Below are positions 37,903 to 52,962 of a DNA stretch of 64,000 nucleotides, piece after piece. A model generated the notes under the pieces. The model worked only from the letters and a program-made list of their open reading frames with translations. It made no database searches and had not been told where the DNA came from. The position numbers and the translations under genes were made by a program. The DNA comes from Serinus canaria (Eukaryota; Chordata; Aves; Passeriformes; Fringillidae). The first letter of the stretch is position 1. Each line of letters opens with the position of its first letter. The stretch is taken from NCBI RefSeq assembly GCF_022539315.1, contig NC_066313.1, forward strand, positions 21,675,059-21,739,058, written 5' to 3'.

Positions 37903-40535
37903 CTGGAGCAAAGCAGGTGACAAAAGCAAACAAAAAAAAGAACAGAATGAGTCTTGTCCTCTGCAGGGCCACAGTGAGAGCTCTGGCAAAGGTAACTTCC
38001 CACTGTGTAAACAAAACTGATTGCACTGGAAAAACCACAGACACAGAGGCATTGGTAAGAACACATCATTTTGTAAAGCTATAAGTAAACTTCCCTACTC
38101 ATTTCCAGAAGCTCAAGTCCTGAATCTTTGGACAAAACCAAATGAAGACAGGTGTAGCTGGACCTGAATTCCAATCACACTCCTGAGTCTTGGACTTCCT
38201 ATCAGTTTATCTGGCTTTAAAAATCTTAGAGCCAGCCAATTGTAAACAATGAGCACATGGATTAAAACTGGATTTTAAGCTCTGGATTGGATTTATGCCA
38301 GAAGAGATCAGAATCTGTAATGACTCTAAGTTGTTAATGCAAAGAGTATATATGAAAATATGATTTCAATCTAGATTGGTATTTTAAGGAATTTAGATCA
38401 TGTGTTTCACACTACAGTTACTTGTAAAAAAAAAACCTGGCAGTCACGTTGTAAAATCCAAATCTGGTTCAAGATTTAGTCAGTAAATGTTCCTAAAATC
38501 CTACGCAGAGTTTTGTCTGGGGTTGAGGTTTAGAACATTTGCTACCCAATAGTGACAAACAGTTCTCTGAAAGAAACCAAAGGAAGAAGTTAACATGAGA
38601 TGTCCCCTTCATTTTTAGCATATCCCAAGTTCTGACTTGCACCAGACCGCCATCATATAAAAACAAATGTTCTCCTGCTGTTATTTACTTGACAAAAACT
38701 GGAAAATTACAGACATTTACTCCAAGAAAGATTTTGTCTTAGTTTGGCTGAATAAATCTAAATAGAGAACAGTTTAGAAAAGCATCTAACCAATTTGGAT
38801 ACAGAGCTAACATAATCTTCAAAATTTACAAATTACTAAAAAGAAATTTCTCAATCTCCCAAGCCACTGTTCCCTATCTTCATCTTGCTTGCTTTGGTTT
38901 CAATGCTTTCCCATTTCCTTTCCTGTTCTTTACCAAATTTTCATCTATTTGTATTTTGACAGACAGAAACTATGGTTTCACCTTTTAATTATAAAGAATC
39001 AATTGTCCCTTGAATGGTAAACAAATAAAAGACTATTAATAATTCTTTTAAGCATTTGTATTACATGCAGCACCTTGGTTTCTAGAAAATTAGACAAAGT
39101 AATGCTAAATCACCACTGGTATTACAGGCATTTTGTCTTGCATATTCCTACCGAAGATCTAACCACTCTTGCCACAATAACTTGGTAATGTGTGAGCATC
39201 CAAAAACAGAAGTTGGTAAGTGTGAGTAAATTAAACTAGCTTATTGTCACTGTCTAACAAATGTACAGAGCAAATAAATAGCACTGGAAGCAGCTGATAG
39301 GCATACACAGGCCTTTTAGCCCAGCAACGTCTCTTTGCTCCACCTGAAGGAATGCATTACATCTCATCCACAGGCAGTGGAACACTACTCCCTGTAATTT
39401 GCAGGCAAATGCAGCATCCTCCCTGCTCTGCCATTTTCATCCATTTATTCACTACCAACATCTCAAGAACCCTCTCTTCTGGTGGTTCCAAGAGAAACCA
39501 CCAGGGACACAAGTGGTTATTTTAATTCTCTGAAGTAGCTGATGATTAAAGGGAAGCACAAAGGTCAGGAACTCACAAAGAGGCCAAGCTGTCTGAAGAA
39601 GTCTCATGTTAACAGGTGTAAGCCAACCTGTACCAGAAGGTTACTAATCTCCATGTGTGATTAGCATGCTGAGGGGATGCTCACATAGAAGAAGCAAGGA
39701 GCAAATCACTAACACTATGATGGAGGTTGTGAAATACAATCTGTCTTGTTCATAAGCTTAGCCAGGAAACCTGAACTTCTTTCTCTAATGAGACTGACCA
39801 TAGGACTAGAAAAACATCTTAGAAACTCTGAGACTTTCCTTCAAGGGCATTGCAACTATTATTACACATAATAATGTAGAGAAGAGATGTATTTCCTCCT
39901 CCTTCCTGATAGAGTAATTCTCTAGAGGCCTCTAGGGCAGTTCCAGATGCTTCCCTGTCAAACAGGTCAGATCATACAAGAATCCAAAATGTATTTACAC
40001 ACAAAGTCAGAATCTTTGGCAAAAACTTCGTAGATGTGGGGCAACAGAAGGGTGGAAAATTATTGATAAATAGGTGACACCTCTCTTCAAGACTTCCTAC
40101 AGGCCATAGCAAGTGACTGTACAGCTACCCATTTATCTCTATCTATCTTTGAGTAGTACCAGTGACTACCTGGTTTGCTCCTAGGACTCACTTTCACAGT
40201 AAGACATCTCTGTGTTCAGGTCTGTCAAAGGAGGTATTTGATAATAAGAAGAAATATGCAGCAGTCTAATCCAATAACCCAAAAATCCTACCTTGAATAT
40301 GCACAATGTGGAATATTCTACACATACCAGAGATGCTACTGACAGGTCACTTGATTTGAGAAAAGAAACCTACTTTGTTACTATGCTCCTCGGCAGATAA
40401 AATTAATTTTGTGAGCAGAACTCTGAAAAATGCATCCTTAGTGTTATAGATGGATAATGAGATGCTTGGCTCTCACAATTAAGGGATAACTATTGTGTGA
40501 ATATTAAGAAAAGCTTTAGTGATGGATAGTTATGT

Positions 40536-41050
40536 TGTTGTAGTTTAGAGGTCCTCTAGTCTCCCCATAGTTCTGTTCCCCCCACCCATACTGTTACCAC
40601 CAGACAGCCAGGGCTGTCGTGCACATGCATCCCCTGCATGGGGCAGTGGGGAATGGAAAAGCTTAGGGCTTAGGGGGTGAGGCATGGCAACACCTGACCT
40701 CCAATCAAGTTACAAGAAAGCAGTCTCCACCAATAAATGGCAAAGAAGAGCTGACTGACAGACTTTGGGAGGGGCCAGAGCTGGCTGATGCAACCCCCCC
40801 AGCCGTATAAAGACAGAGCATCCATCTTGAAGCTAGCCACGTGGTATCCACGAGGGCAGTTCTCAGTGCTGTGAATTTTTTCCTTATATAGTCCTTTTGT
40901 TGTATTTTTGTCAAGGTTTAATGAACCTTTTTCAATTTTCAAAGTGAGCAGTTGATTTTCACACTTAGGACAACTCCTTTCCAGAAAGGTGTGACGTGCA
41001 TCATGAGAGTGAATGACTTCCTGGGAATGGGAATTCTGCCATTTGCCCAC
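40536..41050 (+). mobile_element. Probable solo LTR of an avian endogenous retrovirus
   Basis: A block beginning TGTTGTAGTTTAGAGGTCCT and ending near TTTGCCCACA, with a TATAAAGA box at about 40805 and T/A-rich sequence after it, as in the U3-R-U5 order of an LTR. The opening and the CTAGTCTCCCCATAGTTCTG segment look like LTRs I associate with songbird ERVL families. No coding remnants adjoin it, so it is read as a solo LTR. Target-site duplication was not resolved. Confidence 0.6.
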
Positions 41051-44000
41051 AAATCATGTACAGAAAGGAGGAAGGGAAAGGTTTATCTATAAGTTTCAAC
41101 AGCCTTTCTCAGGTCCTGGTTGTGGGAATCAAGAGTTGCGTCACCACAGTGTATTTGGTCCTGTCATAGTTTAACATGGGAGGAATTTAGGGAAATCCTT
41201 GGCAAACTTAACGAAAACAGGCTGTTGAAATTGATCCTGGCTACAAAAAAGTGATTTGTATACATTTGTAAGAGTGATGTGAATAGCTCTCCTATAGGAA
41301 CTGATCTAGGATGCTCCTTGTGGTGTAGGAGCTGTTCTGAAAGCTGACTGAGCCCCTTCATAAATGGCAATATTTTTTACTGCTATTAGAGTTTGCCCTT
41401 AAAAGATCCTCTTGTTGGAATTTATACCACTTCTTCAGCTGAGAAGCAACTGAAATGTACTCCTTGAGGATAAAAGAAGGGTGGTTGGAAGAGATACATA
41501 ATAAATGGTAAAAAAAAGCTAATACAGATTTTGAGGATGATTTTTCTCGGCCACCTTCCTTGACATTCAACACTGTAAACCATATCTATCCGAAGTCCAG
41601 GCAAACAAATAATTTGCATAAGTGTCAGAACCACTACTACACAAGCCACATTGGTATAAAGAGCAGTTTTAACAAATTCCAGGAATTTGCTTGTAGTAAA
41701 ACCTGCTGTTCAAGGTAGACCCTTTCCCTCTTTGCACGAAGCAGGGTCCAGATCCAAGTTTTGTGGTTGACCCCTACTTCATGCTGTTCTAAGCTGAATG
41801 TCCAAAGGTGATGTTGCCCACAAAACACGGACTTGCCTATGCAGGTTTGATTCTAAATAATGCCACATTCTGACAAAGACTCCTGGAGCCTTGGACAAGC
41901 CAGAAAGTGTGTCAGCTCCTCACAAGGCCCAGCTGTACACACACACACCCACCTACTCGTCACTGCACAGAATACCCAGCTCAGGAAAAAGACTCCTGTC
42001 TAGGGCTCTCCTCAGGCCTGCCACTCTTTAAAACTCGAGACAGTGGGAAACTTTCTGTGAAATTCAAGTGGTCTTTGTTAAGTACTCCCTTTTTTTGTCC
42101 AGTAAACATGATGTAGAGATCAATGGACTTATTCTGAGAAACTCCGGTAAAATGGTTTTGTCCCCTTTCTGTGAAGCAAGTTCTGATTGGAGGGGTATTC
42201 ACAAACCATATAGGAAAGAATGGGTGTGAAAATGCAAAGGCCATTCTTACCCAGATGGGCAATGAATAGGCATTTGCCAGTTAAAAAAAAAAAAAAAAGG
42301 CAGAAGAAAAAGAAAGAAAAAAAAAGCCCAGACAACTGCACAGATTATGCACATTTGAAATCCTCCTGGGATACAATTTGAAGCTGGCATGGTATAAAGG
42401 TGAAACATATTACTGTGCAACTTTGAAAAAAGCTTAATTTGCCCGTATGCAAATGTACCGATTAAACTGTCAGGCTATTCACAGAAACATGCATGGAATT
42501 CATCCTCAACTAGTAAGAAGGAGCAAAACGTGGATGGGAAAGGAAAAAACTTTTGTCGTGTAATACATGACTGGATGCTTAGATCCCTGAATCTCATCCA
42601 CCCCTCCTGCTGACTTTTATGCTATGGGCATTCAAAATAAAGAGGTTTTACCATGACAATAACAATGACAAGCTCTCCAAGTACAGTACCAAAGGGGAAG
42701 GCAATAGCAGAAGGAAACAGCAGGCAGTGGACTCCTGGAAGATGCTATAGAAAACTGGATGTGCAGCAGTGAGGTACATCAAGCATGGCTTGAGGCAGTT
42801 TTCTATTTGCCAGTTACTATACACAGACCTACAGGAAGATAGGTGATCATCAAAATGGTGACATTTTTTTTTTTCGTCAAAACAAAAAAAAAAAATTACC
42901 CCCAGAAAACACATCAGGTAGCAGAACCAAAAAGATGAACAGAATATTGAACACTGCAGGCCATACACAAATGGCTATGTTGAGCATTTGAAAATGCGTT
43001 TTGCAAGGTTTTTTTCTCTACAGCCACTAGATGTCCCTTTCTGCAAAGCCAATTGCTGAAAGTCTTCATGCTCAGAACTGAGGGATATCAGAGCATTTGA
43101 TTTTCTCTAGTGTCTTTTAAAATCACGGTATCTCAAAGCTCGTTACACAGTAATGACTACCATTTCTAGAAATACAGTAGTGATGAACCCATTACAATTA
43201 CTGCAACTCAGCAGTAGCTCAGCACCTCAGCACAGCATTCACCTGAAGCAAAACTGCCTAGGATGCTGGAATCCAAGCTTTTTTGGAAACTTACTGTGTG
43301 CTCATTCACAGGAATGACTAGCAGAGTGAAACCCAAAGGCTGTATCTTGCTTTCATACTTATGGGGAATAGAGAATAATTATTCTATAACCTTGAGAACT
43401 GGTGGGCTTTCTGAGACAGATATAGATTTAGTTTTTGCCTCAATCTTCTGCAAGAGAATTTAGAGAATTGTCTGGCAAACATCTCATTGATGTCTCACTT
43501 AAAAAAGATGAACTAGCTTGGTATTTTGCCTGGTTTGTCTTTCTGATAATGTTACCAAGCCTTGCATTGAGAAGAAAGAACACTTTGAGAGATGGTGGAA
43601 AGTTGGAGACATTGTATCTCATACAGAATATGGTCTCTTTATATTTTTATTATCAAAATGACAAGTGTTTTCCTACGTGGGAGAACACCCTGGGCTAGGA
43701 CAAAGATGTAGAAGTTAGGCTTGGTAGGTGGCCTTCCTACTTCTGGAACTGCTTTTCTGTGCATCAGTTATCCAGCCATTAGTTCCTGGGAGCAAAACAA
43801 ACCTAATAATCTGCTGCTTGAGACAAGCAGTATCATCTAGTCCTTACTCTCTTCCTCTACCATGTGTGGTTTTGGAAATCTTTAATTCTTGGTTTTCACA
43901 CCAACTGTTGGATGGCCTCATGTTTGTAACAAATGGATGCATTATGTTCTTCAGACAGTCATCTAGTCTGTTTTTCCTCATGTGGGAATAATTTACCTAC

Positions 44001-45568
44001 ACTTTCTCTTCAGAAAGTTGTCTACCATGTTTGCAAAAACAACACTGTGGATTTCCCCACCCTCCTCAGACAGACAGTCTATTATCTTTCTAGCAAGAGA
44101 GATTTCTTAGTATTTAAATTTGAAACTGATCACTCAGCCCTTTCCCCTAACAGACAGGGAGAGCTATTTACAGCACTCCCTTATATACTGGAAGGTGCCT
44201 CACTTTTCTTCTTTAGACCTGTCTTTTCTAGAAAGTACAAACTCAGGTCTCCAAGTCATCCTCATTGGTTATAGGTACTCTCCTCCTTCCTATCTTCTTC
44301 CATCTTCTTTCACTTAAAATGCAGCCCAAACACAGATAAAGTATTCTAGCTGAAGGAGGTGAATGAAGGAGTTGCCTATATATCATTGTCTATGATACCC
44401 TTTAAAGACCTTACAGAATAAATAACCCCAAGCAAACAAAGCCCTGTTATCAAAACAGATCTTCCTTAAGAAAGATGTATGTGAGTAAAGAATCCTTATG
44501 TTGGAATGAAGATCTCAACTCTTTCATGAACACAACAGTTCATTCAAAATTCACCATGTCCATCACAATGTGTATAGCCCCACAATTTCTATAGGAAGTT
44601 CTCATTTCCATACATTAGTGTCTCATACTCCAAACTTTGCACTGCAACAACTGTGGGTTTTTCTCACCTTCAATGATCTGATTAATCCCAATTGATAAAG
44701 CTTTATTTTCTGTTGTTATCAAGTTAGTCACTATAAAACTGGATTAATGGAGCAAAAATTCCTATCTAGTGTTTCCATACACCACTTTAGTCCTGTATCA
44801 GCTTCCAACTCTTTGAGACCAATTTAGTGGAGTAACATTTCTTCCACTCAAAGAAGTGACCAGAATTCAAATACTGAAAACCTGGCAAGGTGAGACTTCT
44901 CAGTGCATCTCAAAGATGGGCAGAGAGTAATTCAGCCACACCTGTTCAGACTGATTCTTCTGAATATTTGGCTTCATTCTAAACAGGGGCCTGCAAGAGG
45001 AGAAACTTTTATGGAGTTTCAGGAACACAGAAGAACATTTGTATCCTCAGCAGGAGATCTGACCAGGAGTAGCCCTTGCTTTCTGCTGCTTTAAAGGTTT
45101 GCTGGAGTTTTCACCCAATCATCTGCTTGAACATCTTGAAAATCAGTATCTCCTTCTATAATATCTATCCAAAACAAACACCAGATGACACTACACAAAT
45201 TGCCCTAACCCTACCAGATTGTTGTTAGAATCAAAATATGTAGCAGTCTACATTTAACAGGAAGTACTGTATTTTTACCAGCACAACATCTATTAATGTG
45301 TCAGTAATACACTCTATGGAAAAAAAAAATGCTGCGTTCTGAAAGCTGTCAAACTTCTCTAAATTTTGTAGCTAATAACTACATTTGTTTGAAAGACAGA
45401 AATATGTGCACACACAAACACAACCTTATTTTCCAAGGAGAAAACACACCAAGGAGATGGCAATAAGAGTTTGCCTAAACTTTTTTCAGGAGACTTTTCC
45501 TGCAGACTAGAAAATGCTCAGCACATTTCCTATACGTGATTTATTTAGTTAATTGCCCTGTCCTTTTT

Positions 45569-45596
45569 AGCATTTACTTTTTAGCATTTACCCATT
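45569..45596. repeat. 14-bp tandem duplication
   Basis: TTTTTAGCATTTAC occurs twice in direct succession. Intronic. Confidence 0.8.
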
Positions 45597-48500
45597 TTAC
45601 ATAAAACTGAAGACTAAACCATGGGTGTTCTGTACATAAATTGGCTTCTATACCCAGTGGATATAAATCCCCAGTGTCAAGCACAAAAGCTTCTATTTCA
45701 GCCTCTATGCCTGGCGGGGGGTGGGGCCGGCAGAGAGCCACCTTCCTGTGCTTTGCTTGACACACCTCAGGAGGTGTCCATTGGCTCTAATACTGCTTGC
45801 TCTGAAAACCACAGGTGGCAACGTCTGTGCTTCAGTTTGCTCTACACCTAGAACAGGGACAGCATCATGCACCCAATCTTGCAGGACTGCCTGCCTCAAG
45901 GAATTGTTTTGCATCCTTGGATAAAGAATACTACAGAAATATCAAGAATTAATTCCACAAGTTTCTTCAAATTTTATTCTCCAGGCTTACAAAAAACGTA
46001 GTTTTCTTCTCCAAGTACTCTAGTGCTTAAATTCTTCCATTCCTCTTTATGGTCAGCATCCTACTTAAAACTGTAAAATAACAGGTAAAAACTGGCTCCA
46101 ATTCATAGCAGTGCAGTGACCAAAGTCAGTGTTACAGCACATTCAGCTATTTTTAAGTTAGGGAAGTATTACATTTTGAGCCAGGATATTTACTTTCCCA
46201 CTTCTAATCCAATTTGTATACTTGCTATTCTACAAATTCCAAAGACACTTTGAAGAGTGCATAGGCAAAAGCCATTTTTTATTCCCAGGCACATATTTGG
46301 GGCCCAGTTGAATATACCTCCACACTAAACAGTGGCACACATATACACACACACTCTCATTATCATCTCAGTTCCTCTCTCAGACCTTGTCTGCAGACTA
46401 TGTACAGTCATGCCACTGTATCTCCATAGCACAGAAACTAACTCCATTGATGGGGGATACTTCTGTGGGTATCTACACCACCTCCAAGCAACATGTATAA
46501 CATTCCAGAAGAAGCCTGGAGCTATCACTACGGCTGCATTAACAGGGATTTCAACAGGATGTGGCCAAATCACTTCAAGGGTGTTAATTCCTCTGCCCCA
46601 ATCAGTTGTAATCTATTTATGCTAGTGAAATACAAGTTTGCCAAATAGCATTTTAATGCACTTCTTTAAAATGTAGAGGGAGCAAACCTCTCAACTGCCC
46701 TCTTAAAATAAGAAACGGAGAAAACAACATTTCCACATGATGGCACTATTTCCTAGGAAGAAAAATGATGCTGTGCCCATCCCTTCTTCAGCAGGGAACA
46801 CTTTCATGTTCTGCATGAAATCTGTTTCAACTACACTCTCTTGTTCCCAGAGAGCTCATGCATGATCCTGCCAAGCCCCAGCATGGTCCAACTGTTTTAA
46901 CTGGCTGTAAGTGTAAGGCAGTTTGGCTCTTTAAAAATCTAGGTGTATCTATTGCTCGTTTTCCTTCCCAGTTCCAGGTGCTGTTACTTGGAGTGCATGT
47001 TTCACTGGTGGACCCACAGCAAAAGAGTCACTGAGCAGGGAGAGGGGGAGATGGCCCAGGAATGCTGGTGAGAGCACTCCTTACTCAAGAAAGATTAGGG
47101 GGATGCTTCTTGGAAAAAAATAATTATTTGGAAAACATAGATAAACAAGGTGATTTGTTTTGCTATTCTATGGTCCTGATTAAATATGACTTTAGTCCTT
47201 AAGAATACCTCCACCTGCTTTACAGGCTTTTGTTTAAATCTTACTAGTGTATTTCAGACTGAATCCCCATAAGGAAACTGGATAAGGATTGGTCTTGATT
47301 GTCTTGCTGTGGGAGACTGTAAAACTTTTATCCTCTCTCAGAAACCTTGTTTAGGGAAGAGAAGGGGCAGGGGTTGGAGGTCGGAGCTGTGTCTGGGGAT
47401 GAATTAAAAGGCTAATAGGTGCAAATATATTAAAACATGCCTCCAAAAGAGACATCTGCTATTCCCTAAACTGTTCCATGTTCGCCCAGCGGTGTTAGAT
47501 GTTTCCCCAGGTAGCAAGACAAGGAGGAAAAGCTTATCAACCTGTGGTTAAATACAGTAAGCCTAAGAGCTTGTGGGCTTTGGTTAAAAGAAAAATATAG
47601 ATTAAAATCTCTTAAGATAATTACCTGTTTGGAAGGTTTCCATTCAAGCTAGAATCCTGTACAGGGAGTGTTTGTAGCAGTCTGTTAGGGAGAGGGTACA
47701 GTTATGGTTGTGTTTTGTGGGAGAGCCTGTGGAAGAGCTTATTTCCTCCATGATACATTGAAAGGCATCTCTCTGGAAAGAGATTTTGTTCTGGTCACAG
47801 AACTATGGTTGATGAGAGAAACAAGGGATGGATGAAAAATTGTAAATGCCAATCCTCAGGGCTGAGAAAAGTTTCTTATCTTGGCCAGTGCCTCTGTCTC
47901 AGCCCTGAGTAGAGGAAAGCTACCACATGAAAATGCTAGATCTTACTTGGTTATTTTTTCCATTTGTCTTTTTTTTTGTACTAGGGAAAAGGTAATTATT
48001 AACTCGTACAACTGGGTGCTTTTTAACTAGTACAGCTGGGTGAATATTTCAACTTGGAAATATCGTGAGACACATATTCATAATGTTTTGGACTGTGGTT
48101 TCTTTATTTTGAGTTTATGGGAAGAGTGGTCAGGCCTGCTTATAATTCAGATTTAAATATCAGTGGGAAACAGAACACACTCATGTCTACAATACTGAAG
48201 GCCACAGGAAATGTTTCTGTCCTAAATGAGACCTCTGCAATCTCTGGGACCAGACTTATTTCCAAAACCACCTACTTAGCTTTGATAGGAATAGAAATAT
48301 ATGGCAGAACACTTTAAACAAATAAATCAAGGCAATAAGCAACATTCCTGGATGGCTAGATACCATCAGATGGAACTCTAGTATTAAATGCACATTGTCA
48401 GTTCCAATGCTTCCCCCTACTCCCTGGGGAAAAGGCCCTGGAATTTCATGTATATGCAAGCATTCAGACACAAACAGGTGATCCTACTGCAGTGCATGGG

Positions 48501-51500
48501 AGTTATTTCTCAGGTCTGTCTTAGGCACATTCTACCCTCTACTCATCCAAAACCACTAGAGACAGCATCTGGGAGTTTTACTTTTGAATGCAGGGAATAT
48601 GCCCTGTTTTGAAATGTAGCATAGGATCAAAGCACAAGGTATTCTTGTTAAAATTGACATGGTTGCTCAAACAGGCATGAAACTACGAGAAGTCCCTTTC
48701 TCTGTTTTTATTTCCTGTATCATACCCCTTTTCACACAAAAATTGCTACTTTGTGGGTTTCCTCCTCTATCTGTGTAACATCAATAAATTACATGTTATC
48801 ACTCCTATCATCTAGTTATAAAGAGCCTTTCAAGATTTTTAATAGATGCACAATATTGCTACACTTACATTTTCACTGGTTAAAAATGTAAAAATAGCTG
48901 CTGTGAGATTACTCTTAATTTATACTACTTCCCTCTCGCGGGCTTTCAAGAAGCAGCATTTCACCACATGTCACAGATGGATACAGAGTATACACTCCAC
49001 ATGCCAGCCGGGCAGAGGTGCTTTCAGTGTTTAACACAACAAAGCTGGGATGAGTAGGGGTTCTAGGATTTGTTTATCTCTTTCCCATAGGTGCACTTAA
49101 TTCCTCAAGGAGGTATTTTTGCTGACAGATTCTTCAATTCTCATTGTACTCTATGAGTGGGAGATCCGTAAGACTGGATCTCATGTTATTTTAGCCTCAT
49201 GAATGACTCCATGGACAATGAAAATAGCCACAGAAAATATAAATGGGTGGCACAATGGCATCCCCTCTAGAAACAACAGCACTTGGTGTCCTTGGGAATT
49301 CAAATGCACGACACCAGACACCAGCCAGAACATGCAGCTGTGGTCTCCATGCACCTGGATGCCAGGCAAACAGCCTCATGCAAATGAAGTTCAGTGACAT
49401 TCTGATGGCTTTCAACTGATTCTCACCCGTGGAGTAGATCAAACACCACACTTCTTGTGAACATGATTTTAGTCTGCAACACCTCCTAGCACTCTTTATA
49501 AACATAAGTAGGTGGTATTAAACAATCCCTTGGTTTTATGTTTCGGGTTCACTACCATGTTAAGGCTTCAGTTCGAAAAAAAGTTCAAATGAAAGAGCTC
49601 CCTTTGTTCAGTCATTCAGTGGAGAACAATGCAAGAATTGTTTTGGTTTTCTCTAACTTGAATACTGGCTTGGCAATACCTTGTTCTAAAGTTACTGAGG
49701 AGGATCATAGCACAAAGATTACATGGCTACTCTACCACAGGTAAACAAAGGAGGAGAAAGTGACTATGGAAGCTTAGAGGAAAAGAGCAAAAAGCTCCAA
49801 TACTAAACAGATCATAGTGGTGAAAAGGAGCAGGAGGTGACCAAGTATGTTTTTACACCTGTAACTTTGGAGTTGTGTAGCTGCAACAAACCAGGCCACT
49901 ATGACACCAGTCAATGTTTCTCAGTGCATGGAAGGTGTCTCCCTACAGCACACAAGAGACTAACTGTGAGAGATACAAGCACTGAGCTGCACAGCATTTT
50001 AACAACCCTCAGTAAGACAAAAGGAGATGGAGATGCAGCTGCTTTAGTTTCCTTCAAGCAAGATTCACCTGTCAAACACTGAATTATTCCTCTGAAGACC
50101 ATATTAGGAAATGGCACATTTGGTTTAGTCTTCTCACCCAACTAAGATAGAGGAGATGACAGCAGTAGCATGTATGGTTAAGACATGAAATTACAATGAT
50201 TGGCATGATTATGTTTGACATGCTTCAGGCAGAGCTCAGAGTGACAGTTTTGGTATGAGCAACTTCAAGAAGAACAACTATTGAAAGGAAAAAAAGAAGA
50301 GGAAGTTAGTCAGAAAGGGTCTGAAAAGATAAGGAAGTAAAATTCCTAAGAGCAGCAGGGAGGTGGCCTTAATAACACTTTAATAGAGTTCATATGCATA
50401 TCCAAGGACAACAAAAGAAAAATGAGGAAGTAGAAAATGCTACAATGGTTAAATAACAAGGTATAAGAGTTCATTAAAACTGAAAATTTATTCTTCCAAA
50501 CATGGAAATCATGCCTAAGTGACATTAATAGAACTGAGCATAAACTGTAGTAGACTAGATGTAAAACCAAGATTAGGTAGGGTGAAGAGGAAATTTAAAG
50601 AAAAACTCACTAAAAGCATAAAGAGAAATATTATTTAAACATATCAGAGAGAGAAAGTTAACAGAACGATGACTAGTATCTATGAAGTGTTGCAGACTAT
50701 GTGGATTGAGAGATCAGGTAGGCAAGTGGTCGTGTCAGTGTGTTAACAAGACTACTGTCTATGAAAGCAGTACAGGTAAGCAAGGACATTATAGAAACTC
50801 TACTGCGGAATTGACATTATTGGCTCATTTTCAGGATGGAGTATGATGGAAGAAGGTAAGCCAGTAAGCAAGGGGAGAAGAGGAAAGCACTGCTCTAGAG
50901 ACTTACAAAAAACCCCCTGAACTGAACCAAACACAAACCCCACACACAAAACCACACAAACAAAATCCCAAATGTTAAAAAAAGTACTAGAACATCTTGA
51001 TACATTGAACAGTGATAGATATTTGTATGTATCCATCAGTCCTTCACTTCATGAGTGAAGCAGCTGAAATACATACAGAAGAAGGATTTACTGAAGACTA
51101 TGAACATAAAGAACAGTAATTAAAATCTTGGAGGGGGCTGACTCTGAAGACACAACAAAGTAAACTCAAAAGCAGACTGCAGACATCTTAATGGACAGTT
51201 AGAGTGTGTCTCTCACTGGCTGCAGCATGACTTACAAAGAGAAACACTACAGCATTACCAAGTCAGTCACCTCAAGAATGGAAGCTATGGAACTGTAAAG
51301 AGCAGTAAGTCTTATCCTTTCCCCTGGTACTTAGAAAGGATAGATACACTGTAGAAATATCTTCAAGATGTCCCCTGAAATCATGGGAGTTAGGAGCATG
51401 CATGGCAGCTTTAAACCAAAGCCAAGACTATGTATGTTATCACTGACAGTTCTTTAAACTGAGAGCAGTAAGAAAAACACTGAACACCACAACCTAACAC

Positions 51501-52907
51501 CAACACAGTATTACAGGGGCATCAAATAACAGAACCAACATTTAGGATAATTAGACAAATTTTCCATGGCATCTATGTGTTACAAATATAAGTGATTTAT
51601 GCATCAGTGAAAGCTGGGCTCCACAGTTGCTTCTGAAAACTAACTCACTGACTTTGTAACTGAAGTACCATATGCTGTTAGTCATTTCTCAAGAGACAAA
51701 AAGCCCGAGAGACCAACCTGACAAAACTCACTTAGTGCACTGATTAGAATATAGAGACCAGTTCCAACCACTAGCACAACATTTTTCACTGCCAGTTCTT
51801 CAGTGTATTATGATGGCTTTTTCAAGAGGCAGGGTGAACTCAGCTTAGTTTTGCATACCTGTATTTGTACCTACTTTTGTCTCTATACAATTCAAGCAAC
51901 ACATATCTGCTACTATGAAAACACAAATTATTCCTAACTCATACTTCTTTGATAATTTTACAAACAAAAATACAAGTGCACAGGGCATAGAAATCACAAC
52001 TACCATAAAGAGAAGCAGTTACCAAACAAAATTTCAAGTGTTCTGCAAGATGAAAGTATAATTATTGTAACATCAGTATTTGAGAACTATGGATATCCTT
52101 GCTTTCAGTTAAGCTTTCTACAGAAAAGGCCTGTATCATTATTATTATATCATCTAAAATAGATATCTAAACATAGATAGTTTCTTAGGTCACCAAAAAC
52201 AACCTAAAAATATTCGGCATTAGCTAAGACATGCCATACATAGATTAGCAAAAATACAGCTGAAATGACTATTGACATACTGCCTGACTCTCTAAACAAG
52301 GAAGCCGGTAGAATCAGGGGGCCTCCTGTCTCTACTGAGAGTGAAGACTATTTGAAAGCTCCAGAGCAGCTCCTAGGGAATCACAGCCACAAATTTCCAG
52401 GGAGAGGAGGAAGACCATCAGGGCATGTAACCATTCCCTTCCTGCCACAGAACCTCGAAGAGAAACACAGGAAACCTGAAAGGTAAAGATGATGCCAAAC
52501 CACCTTCAGATCTACCCAGTCTCTACATTAGCCCCAGGCAAACTGAACGGGCAGATTCATGGGAAGGGAATGGTGGTTCCCTCTAGCTGCTCAAGAAAAC
52601 AAAACCCCAGAGTTTCCATATTCCCTCTCAATGCTCTGTGGAGTTCAGGAATCTTGTGAGGTTCCCACTCTGTCTTTCCCTGTCATGCTGGAAGGCTAAG
52701 AAGCTACAAAAATCAGTACTTAGAAGGAAAAAAAAGCAAATACTCTGCTTCAAAGTTCCTGTTCTGTGAAAGCTGAAAAATTCTGGAATTGGACCAAGTC
52801 AGCCATGGTACTTGAGCATGTAGGGGGAGAGAGCTCAGATGTGGTCTATCAGTGACACTGTTTATAAAGTGCATTCTATTTAATGCAAAAAACCACCCTT
52901 TTAAAAC

Positions 52908-52962
52908 ATAAAAACATAACTTTAGAAAGTCCCTTGCTAAAACATGACTTTAGAAAGTCCTC
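52908..52962. repeat. Direct tandem duplication of about 32 bp
   Basis: ACTTTAGAAAGTCC recurs after about 32 bases, each copy preceded by an AAACAT-like segment. Small intronic duplication. Confidence 0.75.

Noticed and set aside
37903..38044. Upstream extension of the BTB-exon open frame ([10 protein letters not shown]...)
   Set aside because: It crosses a T-rich tract and a consensus GCTCCAG acceptor. The exon joined to 57177 in frame gives the known C-N-I-S-C-K-G-M context, so the extension is intron.
40645..40680. GCTTAGGGCTTAGGGGG as interstitial telomeric repeat
   Set aside because: Only two imperfect TTAGGG-like units inside an LTR-like element.
42447..42454. POU octamer ATGCAAAT, also at 33238 and 49378
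   Set aside because: Three octamers in 64 kb is near chance expectation and none is clustered with other sites I could support.
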